A DNA stretch of 64,000 bases. Origin: Myxococcales bacterium (lineage in GTDB: Bacteria; Myxococcota_A; Polyangia; Haliangiales; Haliangiaceae). A program made the position numbers and the translations under genes. Below are positions 18,531-27,433 of this stretch, piece after piece. Location of the stretch: positions 1 to 64,000 of the forward strand of contig JAEUJY010000005.1 in NCBI GenBank assembly GCA_016794525.1, read 5' to 3'. The stretch's first letter is position 1. Each line of letters begins with the position of its first letter. The notes below the pieces were generated by a model that saw only the letters and a list, made by a program, of their open reading frames with translations, searched no databases and was not told the origin of the DNA.

Positions 18531-19751
18531 GTGGCGCGTGTGCTGACCTACGACGATCTCCCGCCCGATGTGCAGGCGAACCTCGACCTCGCGTACCGCG
18601 CCTTCAGCCGGCGGCGCTACGACGAGGCCATCCGCGGGTTCACGGCGGTGGTCGACGCCTACCCGGCGTACATCCACGGTGTGTTCACGCTGGTGCGAGC
18701 GTTGCGCGCGAGCGACGACCGCGCCTCGGCCAACGCGCGCTTGAGCGCCGCCGCCGCGATCGCTCCTGACGATCCGCGGATCGAGCTCGGCCTCGCGTGG
18801 AAGGCGCTCGATGCCGGTGACGCGCGCGACGCCGAGGCGCTCGCCACGCGGGCGCTGCCGCGCATCGAGCCAGAGCTCCGTGGCAACGTGCTCGCGGTGC
18901 TGGCGCGCGCCGCCGAAGCGAGCGGCCGCACCGAGGACGCGGCGCGGCTGTTCCTCGAGGCGTACGAGGCGGGCACGATGCTCGGCTGGCTCGAGGAGCA
19001 CTGCCGGCTGGCTGGCATCGAGTACCTGGATCCCGGCCCCGACACCATCGCGCCCTGGCCGACGACCGCCGTGGCGCGGCGGTGGATGTACGCGGCGATC
19101 GAGGCCGCGCTGGTCGAGGCCGCCCGCGCGAAAGATCCCGCCGTCCCCGATGGTCAGGTGCTGATCACGGGCTGCGATGGGACGGCGCGTCTGACGGCTG
19201 CGTGGGCTCGTCGCGCGGGCGTCGATCGACCACGCCTGTACCAGGCGTTGGCCAACCGCGGCGGCTACTGCGACTGCGAGGTCTTGCTGAACGCCACCGA
19301 ACGCGACGGTGCCGACGCGTTCGCGCTCGTCGCCGGCGTGATCGACGGGCCGCTCGACGAGGTCGTCGCCGCTCTCGAGGACATTCTCTACGGCGATGCG
19401 CCGTCGGAGCCGGTGCGATTGGATCCGGACGCGGAGCGCCTCGAGCACTGTCTCGGGATCTACCTCGACGAGGCCAGCGCTCGGATCCCGCTCCAGGTCA
19501 CCGACCGCGCGACCGTCGGCTGGATCCTTCGCGCGATGGCCGATCGCCCCCCCACCCGCGCGCGATTGCGGCTGCTGGTCGGCTTCACCGACCAAGCCCC
19601 GGCGATGGCGCTGGCCGGCCCCGATGGTGCGACGTTGCGCATCAAGGAACTCGACGACGGTCCCGTACCGAGCGACCTCGACGCCGCCTGGCCTGACCTG
19701 GCCGCGCAGCTCGCAGCGCTGCGCGCCGGGCTTCCCGGACCGGGCGCCTGA
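18531..19751 (+). CDS. TPR protein with DUF2695-like C-terminus, 406 aa
   Basis: The first 150 residues form TPR-like helical pairs (DLAYRAFSRRRYDEAIRGF, later LATRALPRIEPELRGN). The middle part contains GYCDCEVLLNA near residue 247, which is the C-x-C signature of DUF2695-type proteins and might bind a metal. The protein has no signal peptide and should be cytosolic. It begins at GTG 18531 with only a weak AAGG upstream and stands alone as the first gene right of the island boundary. Its function is unknown. Confidence 0.6.
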   Translation: MARVLTYDDLPPDVQANLDLAYRAFSRRRYDEAIRGFTAVVDAYPAYIHGVFTLVRALRASDDRASANARLSAAAAIAPDDPRIELGLAWKALDAGDARDAEALATRALPRIEPELRGNVLAVLARAAEASGRTEDAARLFLEAYEAGTMLGWLEEHCRLAGIEYLDPGPDTIAPWPTTAVARRWMYAAIEAALVEAARAKDPAVPDGQVLITGCDGTARLTAAWARRAGVDRPRLYQALANRGGYCDCEVLLNATERDGADAFALVAGVIDGPLDEVVAALEDILYGDAPSEPVRLDPDAERLEHCLGIYLDEASARIPLQVTDRATVGWILRAMADRPPTRARLRLLVGFTDQAPAMALAGPDGATLRIKELDDGPVPSDLDAAWPDLAAQLAALRAGLPGPGA

Positions 19752-19814
19752 TCGGGGGCTGCGAACGCGCGCCGCGGGGGGCGTTTCCGCGGGAACGCGG
19801 GGCGAGCGCGCCGC

Positions 19815-20231
19815 TCAGCACAGCGGATTGTCGATCGGGCAGTTCGGGCGGCGCGGGGGCGGGCGACGGGCCTCGTCGATGTCGAAGCCCCAGAGGCGGG
19901 CCTGCTGGTCGGCGAGCTGGCGGCGCTCGGCGTCGGTGCGGGCGGCGAGGAAGTCGCGGTGGGCCGCCGTCATCTGGTCGCGCAAGCTGCGCAGCGCGCT
20001 CGCGCGATCTTGCTCGGCGGCGAGGTTGTCCGCGAGTTCGCGCAAGAGCGCGTCCGCCTTGTGCAGATCGCGGAGCGCGGCGTCGCGCTCGGCGCGCGCG
20101 GCGTCGCGCTCGGCGCGTGCGGCGTCGCGCTCGCGCTCGGCCTGCCGCTGCGCCGGGTTCGCGCCGCCGCGCGAGCCGCACCCGATCCCGAGCCCCACAG
20201 CCGCGATGAGCACGACGACGGCGACCTTCAT
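19815..20231 (-). CDS. Small coiled-coil lipoprotein, 138 aa
   Basis: MKVAVVVLIAAVGLGIGC is a lipoprotein signal with Cys18 in the lipobox. Then follows an Arg/Glu/Ala-rich coiled coil with tandem AERDAAR units, encoded by 21-base direct repeats (20077-20132). The tail is Pro/Arg-rich with two cysteines (NCPIDNPLC). It is probably anchored to the inner or outer membrane and faces the periplasm. The neighbouring gene at 20326 encodes a similar lipoprotein, so the two look like paralogues. Function unknown. Confidence 0.6.
   Translation of the reverse strand: MKVAVVVLIAAVGLGIGCGSRGGANPAQRQAERERDAARAERDAARAERDAALRDLHKADALLRELADNLAAEQDRASALRSLRDQMTAAHRDFLAARTDAERRQLADQQARLWGFDIDEARRPPPRRPNCPIDNPLC
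20077..20132. repeat. 21-base tandem repeat inside a lipoprotein gene
   Basis: Two copies of a 21-base unit (20077-20097 and 20098-20118) differ at one base, and 20119-20132 is a partial third. On the minus strand each unit encodes one seven-residue coiled-coil step (AERDAAR), so copy changes would lengthen the coil in frame. Confidence 0.7.
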
Positions 20232-20325
20232 GGCTACCAGCGTCGCGGAGCCGCCGGGGCGAGGTCAAGCACGGTTCGAGACGCCCGCCGTCTGCGACAT
20301 GGCCCGCCGCACCGCGGCCGGCCGG

Positions 20326-20697
20326 TCACTGCCGCTTGAGCGTGGCGCGCGCGCGATCGATGTCGGCCTGGATCTTCGCCTGCTCGAAGCGCAGATCGGC
20401 CTGGCGCACGGCGATCGCGTCGCGGTCGGCCTGTGACTTCGCGGCGAGCAGATCGCCGTCGATCTGCTCCATCTGCTGCTGCACCTCGAGGAGCCGCTTG
20501 CGGAAGCCCTCGATCTCGAGCTCGAGCTTGCGCAGCTCCTCTTCGGCCTTCCGCTTCGCGGCCTCGGCCTCGGCCTTGTTCTTCTCGGCCTGCGCGCGAT
20601 CGCGCTCGGCCTGCTCACGCACCGCGGCGGCCTCCTTGCCCGAGCTGCAGGCCCCGAGCCCGACCGCGGCGACCACCACCATGACGACAGCCTTCAT
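20326..20697 (-). CDS. Small coiled-coil lipoprotein, 123 aa
   Basis: MKAVVMVVVAAVGLGAC gives a lipoprotein signal with lipobox LGAC. The rest is one long coiled coil (residues 25-120) rich in Glu, Lys, Ala and Gln, with EELRKLELEIEGFRKRLLE as its core. It resembles the lipoprotein at 19815-20231 in its signal and overall plan. ATG 20697 was chosen by analogy with that gene; ATG 20703, two codons upstream, is equally possible. A periplasmic structural or spacer role is a guess. Confidence 0.6.
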   Translation of the reverse strand: MKAVVMVVVAAVGLGACSSGKEAAAVREQAERDRAQAEKNKAEAEAAKRKAEEELRKLELEIEGFRKRLLEVQQQMEQIDGDLLAAKSQADRDAIAVRQADLRFEQAKIQADIDRARATLKRQ

Positions 20698-20879
20698 CCT
20701 CATCGAGGCGAGCGTCCCGGCGAGACGCGATCGTGTCAAGCGCGCACCGCTGGCAGCGTTCCGCCGCGGCCCGCGCCCCGCAGGCTCTGCGCGAATCCGG
20801 CGCTGGCGCGCGGTCCCTGCGGCAGCAGGGCGCAGGTGGCGCGCTTGCGCGACTCCCGCGGCGTGCCGACCTTCACGGC

Positions 20880-22664
20880 GTGACGACGCTGGACCTGGCC
20901 GCGATGGTGCAACGGCATGGCGGTGATGCGACGCGGCTGGTGCAGATCCTCCACGAGGTGACCGCGGCGCTGGGGTACGTGCCGCCGGCGACGATCACCG
21001 AGCTGGCGGCGCGGCTGGGCGTGTCGCGGGCCCACGTCGAGGGCGTGGTGGGGTTCTACAGCTTCTTCTCGGCGGCGCCGCAGGGGCGGTTCCGGGTGCG
21101 GTTCAGCGACAACATCACCGACCAGATGGCGGGCAGCCACGCGCTGTGCCAGCGCATGCTGGACGCGTTCCGGGTGGAGCTGGGCGAGGTGAGCCGCGAC
21201 GGGCTGGTGTCGATCGCGCGCACGAGCTGCACCGGGCTGTGCGATCAGGGGCCGGCGCTCTTGGTCAACGATCGGGCGATCGCGCGGCTGACGCCGCAGC
21301 GGATCGGCGCGATCTGCTCGCTCATCCGCGGCGAGGTGCCGCTGCCCCAGTGGCCCGAGAACCTGTTCGCGATCCACCGCCTCGTCGAGCGCCGCGATCG
21401 CATCCTGGCGGCGGTCATGCAGCCAGGCGAGGGCCTTGCCGCGGCCGTGGCGCGCGGCAAGGCCGCCACCATCGCCGAGCTCGAGCGATCCGGGCTGCGC
21501 GGGCGCGGTGGGGCGGGCTTCCCGGCCGGCGCGAAGTGGGCGGCGTGCGCGGCGGCGCCGGGGCCGGAGCGCTACGTCGTGTGCAACGCCGACGAGGGGG
21601 AGCCCGGCACGTTCAAGGATCGCGAGCTGCTCATGCACCACGCCGAGCTGGTGATCGAGGGCATGACCGTCGCGGCGTTCGCGGTGGGCGCCCAGCGCGG
21701 TCTCGTCTACCTGCGCGCGGAGTACCCGTTCCTGGTGGCGCCGCTCGAGGAGCTGCTGGCTCGGCGGCGCGCGGCGGGGTTGCTCGGGCGCGCGGCGGGC
21801 GGCGTCGCCGGGTTCGACTTCGACATCGAGCTGCACGTCGGCGCCGGCGCGTACGTGTGCGGCGAGGAGTCGGCGTTGATCGAGTCGCTCGAGGGCAAGC
21901 GCGGCATCCCGCGCAACCGCCCGCCGTACCCGGTGACCCACGGCTATCGCCAGCGGCCGACGGTGGTGAACAACGTCGAGACCCTTGCCGCCGCGGCGCT
22001 GATCGCGCGGGACGGCGCCGGCGTCGTGCGCGACGTCGGCACCCCGAAGTCGGCCGGCACCAAGCTGCTGTCGGTGTCGGGCGACGTCGCGCGACCCGGC
22101 ATCTACGAGTACCCGTTCGGCGTGACCGTGCGGCAGGTGCTCGACGACGCCGGCGCGGTCGCGACCCAGGCGGTGCAGGTGGGCGGCCCGTCGGGGACGC
22201 TGCTGGCGGCGCGCGAGTTCGGGCGGCGGATCGCGTTCGAGGACGTGCCGTCGGCCGGCGCGTTCATGGTGTTCGACCAGCGCCGCGACATGGTCGCGGT
22301 GGTCGAGAACTTCGCGCGGTTCTTCGCCCACGAGAGCTGCGGCTTCTGCACGCCGTGCCGGGTCGGCACGACGCTGGCGGCGCAGATGATGACCCGCATC
22401 GCCACCGGCGTCGGCTCGCGCCGCGACGTCAAGGACCTGGCGCGGGTGGCCGGCGTGATGAAGGCGGCGAGCCACTGCGGCCTGGGCGCCACCGCCGGCG
22501 CGCCGGTCGTCGCCGCGCTCGAGAAGTTCCGGCCGGCGTTCGATCAGCGGCTGCGCTCGCTCGACGTGGTGCCGACGTTCGATCTCGACCTGGCGCTGGC
22601 GCCGGCCCGCGAGGCCACCGCGCGCGACGACCAGGCCGCGCACCTCGACGAGGAGAGCCCGTGA
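20880..22664 (+). CDS. hoxF: NAD-reducing [NiFe] hydrogenase diaphorase subunit HoxF, 594 aa
   Basis: HoxF passes electrons between the hydrogenase module and NAD+. The N-terminal NuoE/HoxE-like domain (residues 1-150) has only the second cysteine pair of the usual [2Fe-2S] site (CTGLC). The region of the first pair reads SDNITDQMAGS, with Ser/Asp in place of Cys. The NuoF part has the FMN/NADH motifs GRGGAGFPAGAKW near 207 and NADEGEPGTFKDRE near 238, then GAYVCGEESALIESLEGKRG, and a [4Fe-4S] site CGFCTPC near 487 plus a later HCGLG. GTG 20880 gives the usual length of about 600; the frame is open further upstream to GTG 20733. The stop overlaps hoxU in GTGA. Confidence 0.88.
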   Translation: MTTLDLAAMVQRHGGDATRLVQILHEVTAALGYVPPATITELAARLGVSRAHVEGVVGFYSFFSAAPQGRFRVRFSDNITDQMAGSHALCQRMLDAFRVELGEVSRDGLVSIARTSCTGLCDQGPALLVNDRAIARLTPQRIGAICSLIRGEVPLPQWPENLFAIHRLVERRDRILAAVMQPGEGLAAAVARGKAATIAELERSGLRGRGGAGFPAGAKWAACAAAPGPERYVVCNADEGEPGTFKDRELLMHHAELVIEGMTVAAFAVGAQRGLVYLRAEYPFLVAPLEELLARRRAAGLLGRAAGGVAGFDFDIELHVGAGAYVCGEESALIESLEGKRGIPRNRPPYPVTHGYRQRPTVVNNVETLAAAALIARDGAGVVRDVGTPKSAGTKLLSVSGDVARPGIYEYPFGVTVRQVLDDAGAVATQAVQVGGPSGTLLAAREFGRRIAFEDVPSAGAFMVFDQRRDMVAVVENFARFFAHESCGFCTPCRVGTTLAAQMMTRIATGVGSRRDVKDLARVAGVMKAASHCGLGATAGAPVVAALEKFRPAFDQRLRSLDVVPTFDLDLALAPAREATARDDQAAHLDEESP

Positions 22665-23398
22665 CCGACGCGTCGCCTCCGCAGACGTTCCAGATGGACG
22701 GCCACGACGTGGCGTTCACGCCCGGGCAGTCGATCCTGACGGCGGCGCTGGCCGCGGGTCGCTACATCCCGCACCTGTGCTTCCACCCCGAGTTCACCGC
22801 CCACGGCAGCTGCAAGGTTTGCACGGTGAAGGTCAACGGGCAGCCCCACGCCAGCTGCACCACGCCGGCCCGCAGCGGCGACGTCGTCGAGTCGGACACC
22901 GACGAGCTGACCCAGCTGCGCCTGAACCTGGTGCAGTTCCTGTTCGCCGAGGGCAACCACTTCTGCCCGAGCTGCGAGAAGAGCGGCGCGTGCACGCTGC
23001 AGGGCGTGGCCTACGAGCTGGGGATGACGACCGAGCACTACAGCCCGTTGTTCCCCGATCGGCCGGTCGACGCGTCGCACCCCGACGTGCTGCTCGACTT
23101 CAACCGCTGCATCCTGTGCGAGCTGTGCATCCGGGCGTCCGCGATCCACGACCAGAAGCACGTCTTCGCGCTGTCGGGGCGCGGCATCACCAAGCACCTG
23201 ATCGTCAACGCCGAGTCGGGCCGCCTGGCCGACACCGCGCTGGCGCTGTCGGACAAGGCGATGACGGTGTGCCCGGTGGGCGTGATCCTGCGCAAGCGCC
23301 AGGGCTTCGCGGTGCCGATCGGCGAGCGGCGCTACGACCACCAGCCGATCAGCGCGGTCGCCGTCGGGCACCGCCCGAAGGAGGACGGCCATGAGTGA
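22661..23398 (+). CDS. hoxU: NAD-reducing hydrogenase Fe-S subunit HoxU, 245 aa
   Basis: HoxU carries the iron-sulfur chain linking HoxY to HoxF. In order it shows a plant-ferredoxin-like [2Fe-2S] site (CFHPEFTAHGSCKVC plus a further Cys), a NuoG-type His-Cys3 [4Fe-4S] site (HFCPSCEKSGAC) and a CILCELC...CPVG [4Fe-4S] site. The length matches the family. GTG 22661 overlaps the hoxF stop, and its own TGA lies inside the hoxY start region, giving an eight-base overlap. Translational coupling suggests equal production of subunits. Confidence 0.88.
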   Translation: MTDASPPQTFQMDGHDVAFTPGQSILTAALAAGRYIPHLCFHPEFTAHGSCKVCTVKVNGQPHASCTTPARSGDVVESDTDELTQLRLNLVQFLFAEGNHFCPSCEKSGACTLQGVAYELGMTTEHYSPLFPDRPVDASHPDVLLDFNRCILCELCIRASAIHDQKHVFALSGRGITKHLIVNAESGRLADTALALSDKAMTVCPVGVILRKRQGFAVPIGERRYDHQPISAVAVGHRPKEDGHE

Positions 23399-23966
23399 GC
23401 GCGCGAGCGACGGCGCGGCGGTCGTGCCCCGGCGCAAGCTGCGGGTGGCGACCGCGTCCCTGGCGGGGTGCTTCGGCTGCCACATGTCGCTGCTCGACAT
23501 CGACGAGCGGTTGGTCGACCTGCTCGAGCTGGTGGAGCTGGACGCGTCGCCGTTGACCGACAAGAAGCGCTGCGGCCCGTGCGACATCGGGCTGATCGAG
23601 GGCGGGCTGTGCAACGCCGAGAACGTGCACACGCTCCGCGCGATGCGCGCGAACTGCAAGATCCTGGTCGCGGTCGGCGCGTGCGCGCTCAACGGCGGGC
23701 TGCCCGCGCAGCGCAACCACATCGACGTGCGCGACTGCCTGCAGACCGCGTACCTGTCGGGCCCTGGCGTCGAGCGCGGCTTCATCCCCAACGACCCCGA
23801 GCTGCCGCTGCCGCTGGCGCAGGTGCACCCGCTGCACGACGTCGTGAAGATCGACTACTTCCTGGCCGGGTGCCCGCCGTCGGCGGACGCGATCTGGCAG
23901 TTCCTGACCGACCTGATCGCCGGCCGCACGCCGGTCACCGCCCACGGCCTCATCAAGTACGACTGA
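23391..23966 (+). CDS. hoxY: [NiFe] hydrogenase small subunit HoxY, 191 aa
   Basis: This short small subunit lacks a Tat signal, as expected for a soluble cytosolic group 3d enzyme. Ligands for the single proximal [4Fe-4S] cluster are visible in LAGCFGCHMSLLD near residue 27, VGACALNGG near 102 and LAGCPPSADAIW near 164. The additional cysteines KKRCGPCDIG resemble those in other soluble hydrogenases. It lies between hoxU and hoxH, one base before the hoxH start. With HoxH it forms the H2-activating module. Confidence 0.9.
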   Translation: MSERASDGAAVVPRRKLRVATASLAGCFGCHMSLLDIDERLVDLLELVELDASPLTDKKRCGPCDIGLIEGGLCNAENVHTLRAMRANCKILVAVGACALNGGLPAQRNHIDVRDCLQTAYLSGPGVERGFIPNDPELPLPLAQVHPLHDVVKIDYFLAGCPPSADAIWQFLTDLIAGRTPVTAHGLIKYD

Positions 23967-23967
23967 C

Positions 23968-25443
23968 ATGCCCACCTCCCTCGACACCGCCCCCAACCCC
24001 GAGACCCTGCGCCGGATCGTCATCGAGCCGGTGTCGCGGGTCGAGGGCCACGGGAAGGTCACGATCCTGCTCGACGCCGAGCGCAAGGTGCAGCAGGTGC
24101 GGCTGCACATCGTCGAGTTCCGCGGCTTCGAGCGGTTCATCCAGGGCCGGCCGTTCTGGGAGGTGCCGGTGATGGTGCAGCGGCTGTGCGGCATCTGCCC
24201 GGTCAGTCACCACCTGGCGGCGTCCAAGGCGATGGATCAGATCGTCGGCGCGACCCGCGTCCCGGCGACGGCGACGGCGATCCGCCGGCTGATGCACTAC
24301 GGCCAGATCCTGCAGTCGCACGCGCTGCACTTCTTCCACCTCGCGTCGCCCGACCTGCTGTTCGGCTTCGACAGCGATCCGGCCAAGCGCAACGTCGTGG
24401 GCGTGCTGGCGGCGCACCCCGACCTGGCGCGCCACGGCATCCTCTTGCGCAAGTTCGGCCAGGAGATCATCCGGATCACCGCCGGCAAGCGCGTCCACGG
24501 CACCGGCTCGATCCCGGGCGGCGTGAACAAGCGGGTGACGCCGGCCGAGCGCGACGAGCTGCGGGCGCCGCTGGCCGACGTGGTGGCGTGGGCCGAGGCC
24601 GGGGTGCGGCTGGTGGCCGACCTGTTCGCGGCCAACCGCGCGCTGTACGAGGGCTTCGGCACCGTGCGCTCGAGCCTGCTGTCGCTGGTCGCGCCCGACG
24701 GCGCGCTCGATCTGTACGACGGCGTGCTGCGGGCCCGCGACGCCGACGGCGGCATCCTGTTCGACGGCGTGCGCTGCGCCGACTACGGCGCGCGCATCCA
24801 CGAGAACGTGCGGTCGTGGAGCTACATGAAGTTCCCGTTCTTCGCCGAGCTGGGCCCGGAGCGCGGCTGGTACAAGGTCGGGCCGCTGGCGCGGATCCAG
24901 AACTGCGATTCGATCGGCACGCCGCGGGCCGAGGCGGCGCGGCAGGAGTTCCTGGCGCGGACGCTGGGCACGATCCAGCACGCGCCGCTGGCCTACCACT
25001 GGGCGCGGATGATCGAGCTCCTGCACGCGGCCGAGGTGATCGAGCGCCTGCTGGCCGACCCGGCGCTGGTGGGCGACGAGCTGACCGCGACCGGCGCCCG
25101 GGCCACCACCGGCATCGGCGTGATCGAGGCGCCGCGCGGCACGCTGATCCACCACTACGAGGTCGACGCCGACGATCTGGTGACGATGTGCAACCTGATC
25201 GTGTCGACGACCCACAACAACACCGCGATGAACGAGGCGATCCGCCAGGTGGCGCGGCAGTACCTCGACGGCCGCGAGCCGACCGAGGGCCTGCTCAACC
25301 ACATCGAGGTGGCGATCCGCGCGTTCGATCCGTGCCTGTCGTGCGCGACCCACGCGCTCGGCAAGATGCCGCTGGCGGTCGAGATCGTCGACGCCGCCGG
25401 CGCGCTGGTGACCCGCCTGGTGCGCGACGGGGAGTCGCTGTGA
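23968..25443 (+). CDS. hoxH: [NiFe] hydrogenase large subunit HoxH, 491 aa
   Basis: Catalytic subunit carrying the Ni-Fe site. The N-terminal ligand motif is RLCGICPVSHH near residue 72 and the C-terminal motif is DPCLSCATH near 455. The L1 region EPVSRVEGHGKV lies near residue 20. The protein continues 29 residues beyond the final His of DPCLSCATH, the C-terminal extension that a maturation protease removes after nickel insertion. The protease gene follows immediately in a GTGA overlap. No hyp genes for CN/CO and Ni insertion are in the window, so they must be elsewhere if the enzyme matures. Confidence 0.92.
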   Translation: MPTSLDTAPNPETLRRIVIEPVSRVEGHGKVTILLDAERKVQQVRLHIVEFRGFERFIQGRPFWEVPVMVQRLCGICPVSHHLAASKAMDQIVGATRVPATATAIRRLMHYGQILQSHALHFFHLASPDLLFGFDSDPAKRNVVGVLAAHPDLARHGILLRKFGQEIIRITAGKRVHGTGSIPGGVNKRVTPAERDELRAPLADVVAWAEAGVRLVADLFAANRALYEGFGTVRSSLLSLVAPDGALDLYDGVLRARDADGGILFDGVRCADYGARIHENVRSWSYMKFPFFAELGPERGWYKVGPLARIQNCDSIGTPRAEAARQEFLARTLGTIQHAPLAYHWARMIELLHAAEVIERLLADPALVGDELTATGARATTGIGVIEAPRGTLIHHYEVDADDLVTMCNLIVSTTHNNTAMNEAIRQVARQYLDGREPTEGLLNHIEVAIRAFDPCLSCATHALGKMPLAVEIVDAAGALVTRLVRDGESL

Positions 25444-25937
25444 CCGCGCCGCCGCCGGGCGTGCTGGTGATCGGCGTGGGCAACCCGTCGCGCGGCGACG
25501 ACGCGCTGGGGCCGGCGTTCGTCGAGCGCGCTGGCGCGGCGCTGGCGGCCGAGGTGGCGCGCGGCGAGCTGGAGCTCCTCACCGACTTCCAGCTGCAGGT
25601 CGAGCACGCGCTCGATCTGCAAGGCCGGGCGCGGGTGGTGTTCGTCGACGCCAGCGTCGGCGCGGCGGCGCCGTTCGCGTACGCGCCGGTGGTCCCGGCG
25701 GTGGGGCCGCCGGCCTACACCACCCACGCGATGTCGCCGGCGGCGCTGCTGGCGACCTACCGCGACGTCGTCGGCCCGCCGCCGCCGGCGTTCGTGCTGG
25801 CGATCCGTGGCGAGGGCTTCGAGCTGGGGGCGCCGCTGTCGGCCGCGGCCCGCGCGCACCTCGACGCGGCGCTCGCGTACTTCGCGGCCAGCGTGCGGGC
25901 GGCGGCGGCGGGGCCGCGCGCCGCCGCGATCGCCTGA
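25440..25937 (+). CDS. hoxW: Hydrogenase maturation protease (HoxW/HyaD family), 165 aa
   Basis: An endopeptidase that trims the C-terminus of the nickel-loaded large subunit. The family signature VIGVGNPSRGDDALGP is at residues 9-24, DFQLQVEHALDL near 45 and YTTHAMSP near 97; the acidic and His residues in these blocks bind nickel in the family. GTG 25440 overlaps the hoxH stop. Dedicated position and family place it as the HoxH-specific protease. The C-terminus is Ala-rich and longer than needed. Confidence 0.85.
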   Translation: MTAPPPGVLVIGVGNPSRGDDALGPAFVERAGAALAAEVARGELELLTDFQLQVEHALDLQGRARVVFVDASVGAAAPFAYAPVVPAVGPPAYTTHAMSPAALLATYRDVVGPPPPAFVLAIRGEGFELGAPLSAAARAHLDAALAYFAASVRAAAAGPRAAAIA

Positions 25938-25941
25938 CCGG

Positions 25942-27153
25942 TCAGGGCGTCGCGGCCGCGGCGCGCACGTGGTCCCAGTCGGCGAGGTAGGCGGCGAAGA
26001 CCGCGTCGTCCTCGATCGTCAGCAGCGTCTCGTCGTTGATCGCGCGGGCGGCGTCGGTCCAGTTGTGCGAGCCGGTGTAGACCCGACGGTGGTGGGCCGG
26101 GCCGCTGGCGTCGGGCGCGTCGATCAGCAGGTACTTCGAGTGCAGGGACCAGCCGCTGCGATCGGGGTAGCGGGTGAGCTCGACGCCGGCGCCGGTGAGG
26201 GTCGACGCGACCACCGCGCCGAGCGGGATGTCGGCGTCGCCGGCCACCACCCGCACGTCGCAACCGTCCCGGGCCCGGGCGGCCAGCTCGCTGGCGACGC
26301 CGCGGCGGCCGTCGGTGAAGTACGCCATCGCCACCCGGATGCGCGCGGTGGCGTCGCAGCGGGCCGCGGCCAGCGCCTCGATCACCGGGTCGCCGGTGGG
26401 GCGGGGGAAGAACTGCACGTGGGTCGGACCGTCGCCGTCGGCGCGGCGGTCGTAGGCCGGGATCTCGACGTCGGCGAACAGGTCGTCCCAGGTGCGGCGG
26501 TAGGCGGCGTACAGCGCGGCGTCGCCGGCGATGATCACCGCGTTGTTGTGCATCGTGAGCTGGGTGGTGGTCAGGTTGTGCGAGGCCTGCGCCACGACGT
26601 CACGGCGGCCGTCGGTCAGCGCCGAGAACAGGAACGTCTTGTGGTGCATGATCCCCGAGCCGACGCACGCGGTGCCGGGCGCGTCGCACAGGTGGACCCT
26701 GGCGGCGCCGAGGCCGGCGATCAGCGTCGGGACCTCGGAGCCGACGCCGTCGGCGCCGCCGTCGAGCACGATCGCCACGTCGACGCCGCGGGCGGCGGCA
26801 CGGACCAGCGCCGCGGAGGGCGGCGACCGGGTGAAGGTGTAGAGCGCGACGCGGATCTCGGCGCCGGGCGGGGTGGCGTCGATCAGCCGGACCAGCGCGT
26901 CCTCGATCGCGGTGTCGCGGCCGTTGGCGGCGTCGCGGCGCGAGAACACCGTGGCGAAGGTCGGGGCGGCGGCGGGGGCGTCGAACGCGGGCGGCGCGTC
27001 GGGCGGCACCGCGTCGTCGAGCGCGGTGGCGTCGGTGGCGTCGGCGGCGTCGGCGGCGTCGGGCTCGGCGGGGGGATCGCCGCCGCCGCCGCTGCAGCCG
27101 AGGGCGAGCAGCGCGACACAGGCGGCGAGGGCAGGGGCGCGGCGCGTGGCCAT
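25942..27153 (-). CDS. Phospholipase D-like lipoprotein, 403 aa
   Basis: The N-terminus MATRRAPALAACVALLALGC is a lipoprotein signal and is followed by an Asp/Ala-rich spacer. Two PLD-type half-sites follow: HHKTFLFS with SHNL about 20 residues later, and SLHSKYLLID with GSHNW. Together they form the H-x-K-type active site of the PLD superfamily. The substrate could be phospholipid or nucleic acid and cannot be told from sequence. The frame is open upstream to 27474, but ATG 27153 is the start that begins a proper signal. It converges on hoxW with a four-base gap. Confidence 0.78.
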   Translation of the reverse strand: MATRRAPALAACVALLALGCSGGGGDPPAEPDAADAADATDATALDDAVPPDAPPAFDAPAAAPTFATVFSRRDAANGRDTAIEDALVRLIDATPPGAEIRVALYTFTRSPPSAALVRAAARGVDVAIVLDGGADGVGSEVPTLIAGLGAARVHLCDAPGTACVGSGIMHHKTFLFSALTDGRRDVVAQASHNLTTTQLTMHNNAVIIAGDAALYAAYRRTWDDLFADVEIPAYDRRADGDGPTHVQFFPRPTGDPVIEALAAARCDATARIRVAMAYFTDGRRGVASELAARARDGCDVRVVAGDADIPLGAVVASTLTGAGVELTRYPDRSGWSLHSKYLLIDAPDASGPAHHRRVYTGSHNWTDAARAINDETLLTIEDDAVFAAYLADWDHVRAAAATP

Positions 27154-27421
27154 GGCCGACGTTCGCACGCCGGCGCGCCGGCGGCGCGTGGCGCGAGGCG
27201 CCTTCAGCGCGACGAGGTGGCGCACCGCTCGGGAACTTGCTGAGTGCGCGGTGTAGGCCGACTCCCGGCACGTGTCCGCATCCCGGACAGTACCCGCGAC
27301 ACCGCGGGCGTGAGCTACGCGACCAAATCCAGACCCCGTTGATCGTTGCCGCCGAAACCCGCACAACGGTGATCGTGGAGGGATCCTGCTCGACGGTCTC
27401 GCAGCGTAGGTCGTGCTCGGC

Positions 27422-27427
27422 GGGAGG
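27422..27427 (+). promoter_or_regulatory. Shine-Dalgarno deciding the kinase start
   Basis: GGGAGG lies six bases before GTG 27434, so that start is preferred over GTG 27413 and over ATG 27488. Confidence 0.6.
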
Positions 27428-27433
27428 CGCGCC

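Noticed and set aside
20736-22643. 635-residue minus-strand open frame opposite hoxF
   Set aside because: Long antisense frames are expected at this GC content. Its product is Arg/His/Ala-rich without motifs.
25807-27243. 478-residue plus-strand frame opposite the PLD lipoprotein
   Set aside because: Val/Gly/Arg-rich shadow. The minus frame has a lipoprotein signal and two PLD sites.
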